Of a stretch of 64,000 nt of DNA, positions 62,745 through 64,000 are shown piece after piece. The first letter of the stretch is position 1. Each line of letters begins with the position of its first letter. Below the pieces are notes generated by a model. That model had not been told where the DNA came from. It saw only the letters and a program-made list of their open reading frames with translations, and made no database searches. Where the stretch lies: assembly GCF_009707955.1 (NCBI RefSeq), contig NZ_WMDQ01000011.1, positions 62,001-126,000 of the forward strand, in the 5' to 3' direction. Both the position numbers and the translations under genes were made by a program. This stretch comes from Flavobacterium sp. LC2016-13. Lineage in GTDB: Bacteria > Bacteroidota > Bacteroidia > Flavobacteriales > Flavobacteriaceae.

Positions 62745-63653
62745 TTATTGCTTTTGATTTATTACTATTTCTTTATTGATTCCGCCTATACTCACATTAT
62801 ATTTTCCAGCTTCGAGATTATTAAAAACAGTTTCTCCATTCTGAATGGTTTGAGCTGTAATTTTAACGCCGCCTCTTGTCAAAGTAGCCAGCGTATCATT
62901 TTCATCGTATAAAACTTTAACAACACCGCCTGCATAACATACAGCATCTTTTTTATAAAATATGGCGCTTCCTAATCTAACCGTCACAGTCCATTGTTTC
63001 AGGACTGACTGATCTTCTGAAAGCACTTGAAATTGAACAGGATTATTAAAATCTATGGTATTTGATCCTGAAATTTTATTCGTAGTTCCTATAAATAATC
63101 CGGCTCCGGCACTTAATTCGAATACCGCATTTAATGCAGAAACATTTGCTCCTTTAGCCACATAAAGTGTTATTTGTGAACCGTCAACAATCTTGGTAGC
63201 AGTTTTTAAATCCTTAAAACTAAAATCTACAATTTCGGCATCATTTCGCAATGCCGGGCTTGCAAAACTATAAGACTGAAATAAATCTCCAAAGTGTTTA
63301 TTGTTTTCAAATACTTTTGTCTTTGCTACTTCTTTAACCGTATTATTTGCAGAATCGTAGATTTTGAAATTAATTATTTCGCCATCGGTATTCGAAAAAA
63401 CCGTTAAATAAACAACATACTTTTTCTCCGTTGCTACATAAAGAACACTGGCACTTCCGCGACATTCTCCATTTACAAAAGCAGCCACTTTATCATTGGC
63501 ACTTGTTAGGGTTTTTCCATCAGCATTCAGGAAACCTTCAAATGACATTGTATATTGAAATTTATTTTCATTTACTGACCAGTCTGGTGATTGCCCAAAT
63601 ACAGTACTGCTTATTATAAAAAGCAGCAATGTTATATGTTTATAATTTCTCAT
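62745..63653 (-). CDS. Secreted protein of unknown function with beta-sandwich-like domains
   Basis: 302 residues with a Sec signal peptide (MRNYKHITLLLFIISSTVFG, cleavage before QS). The mature part begins with a segment common in Bacteroidota surface proteins (FQYTMSFEGFLNADGK, then DKVAAFVNGECRG), followed by a DUF5018-like strand-rich region (FSFKDLKTATKIVDGSQITL; Ala-Val-Phe-Glu-Leu-Ser core; QWTVTVRLG) and a C-terminal stretch that may be a small carboxypeptidase-regulatory-like fold (GETVFNNLEAGKYNVSIGG). It has no T9SS sorting domain of its own. It lies 66 nt below the T9SS protein gene and probably belongs to the same operon. Role not known. Confidence 0.65.
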   Translation of the reverse strand: MRNYKHITLLLFIISSTVFGQSPDWSVNENKFQYTMSFEGFLNADGKTLTSANDKVAAFVNGECRGSASVLYVATEKKYVVYLTVFSNTDGEIINFKIYDSANNTVKEVAKTKVFENNKHFGDLFQSYSFASPALRNDAEIVDFSFKDLKTATKIVDGSQITLYVAKGANVSALNAVFELSAGAGLFIGTTNKISGSNTIDFNNPVQFQVLSEDQSVLKQWTVTVRLGSAIFYKKDAVCYAGGVVKVLYDENDTLATLTRGGVKITAQTIQNGETVFNNLEAGKYNVSIGGINKEIVINQKQ

Positions 63654-63719
63654 TTTTAATTGATTATAAACTCCTAAAACAAACTTATAAAGATGTTTTA
63701 GAAGCTCAATTATTTGTTC

Positions 63720-64000
63720 TTAATTTTTTATAGCTTTCGTTTTTACCAGCTTTCCATCTACTCCAACTTCTACTATGTAAACTCCTTCGGCTATATTTGG
63801 CAAAATTGAAATCACATTGTTTCCGCTTTCAATAACCATCTTTTGGCTAAATACCAATTGACCGTGTATTGAATAAAGCTGAACTTTTACTTCTTGCTTT
63901 TTAGCTGCATTAAGTTCTATGTTCAAAGTCGTTTTAAATGGGTTTGGATAAATGCTATTTTCTCTTTTTGAAACTTCTTCCAAAATAATCGGATTAGCAA
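63720..64000 (-). CDS. C-terminal part of a T9SS-secreted protein (type A sorting domain)
   Basis: The frame is open to the window edge, so only the last 93 or so residues are visible. YPNPFKTTLNIEL opens the sorting domain, followed by VKVQLYSIHGQLVF and the ending AEGVYIVEVGVDGKLVKTKAIKN. These are the conserved boxes of the Por-secretion C-terminal (type A) domain that directs outer-membrane export through the type IX system of Bacteroidota. The cargo domain lies outside the window. No start codon is in view; the apparent TTG at 63983 is internal. Confidence 0.88.
   Translation of the reverse strand, partial: ANPIILEEVSKRENSIYPNPFKTTLNIELNAAKKQEVKVQLYSIHGQLVFSQKMVIESGNNVISILPNIAEGVYIVEVGVDGKLVKTKAIKN

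Noticed and set aside
1..64000. CRISPR array, rRNA or replication origin
   Set aside because: No regularly spaced repeats, conserved rRNA stretches or DnaA-box clusters were noticed.

Overview
This window comes from an AT-rich Bacteroidota genome, most likely Flavobacteriaceae. The evidence is a C-terminal type IX secretion (T9SS) sorting domain at the right edge, TAnnTTTG-type promoter motifs, lipoproteins with short lipoboxes and little sign of Shine-Dalgarno sites. It is dominated by one leftward block (58201 down to 2703) that reads as a single ten-gene operon for a trans-acyltransferase (trans-AT) polyketide. Neighbouring genes overlap or are separated by at most 23 nt, except for one 111-nt gap.

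Layout, left to right. 1-531: the end of an IS3-family element (orfA plus truncated orfB, with an A AAA AAG frameshift site). 731-2336: a diacylglycerol/sphingosine-kinase-like gene and nadD. 2703-6246: the downstream accessory genes of the polyketide operon (Sfp-type phosphopantetheinyl transferase, FAD amine-oxidase-like enzyme, metallo-beta-lactamase hydrolase, membrane di-iron hydroxylase). 6270-55925: six PKS genes. 55937-58201: a malonyl AT fused to a PfaD-type enoyl reductase, the first gene of the operon. 58202-59429: non-coding AT-rich DNA with the best promoter candidate about 330 nt before the first start codon. 59430-61200: a short probably truncated ORF converging on a lipoprotein gene. 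61201-62358: a gene-poor junction with two tRNA 3'-end remnants, their terminators and three copies of an integrase-arm-like repeat. 62359-64000: three genes for surface or secreted proteins.

The assembly line in transcription order (bars are protein boundaries) is: KS1(His to Gln)-KR-ACP-KS2 | DH*-ACP-KS3-ACP-KS4 | MT-ACP-KS5-DH-KR-ACP-KS6-KR-deadACP-ACP-MT-KS7 | DH-ACP-KS8-DH-KR-ACP-KS9 | DH*-ACP-KS10-DH-KR-MT-ACP-KS11-DH-KR-ACP-KS12 | DH*-ACP-KS13-DH-KR-ACP-TE. There are 13 KS domains and no in-line AT. All five protein boundaries cut a module just after a KS. Three of them (A/B, D/E, E/F) repeat the same cassette: a KS of the NNDGxTMG type with a two-helix C-terminal docking tail, then a two-helix N-terminal tail, an aberrant DH lacking the Pro of HxxxGxxxxP, an ACP, and a KS of the GVCxHDY type. 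I infer a largely polyene product of roughly 18-20 backbone carbons with up to three C-methyl branches and a beta-keto section, released by the C-terminal thioesterase and then oxidised by the hydroxylase and/or the flavoenzyme. I do not recognise this exact architecture as a named pathway; that is not proof of novelty.

The tRNA remnants at the right and the IS at the left suggest that the cluster may lie on or next to an integrated island, but the other end is not in view.
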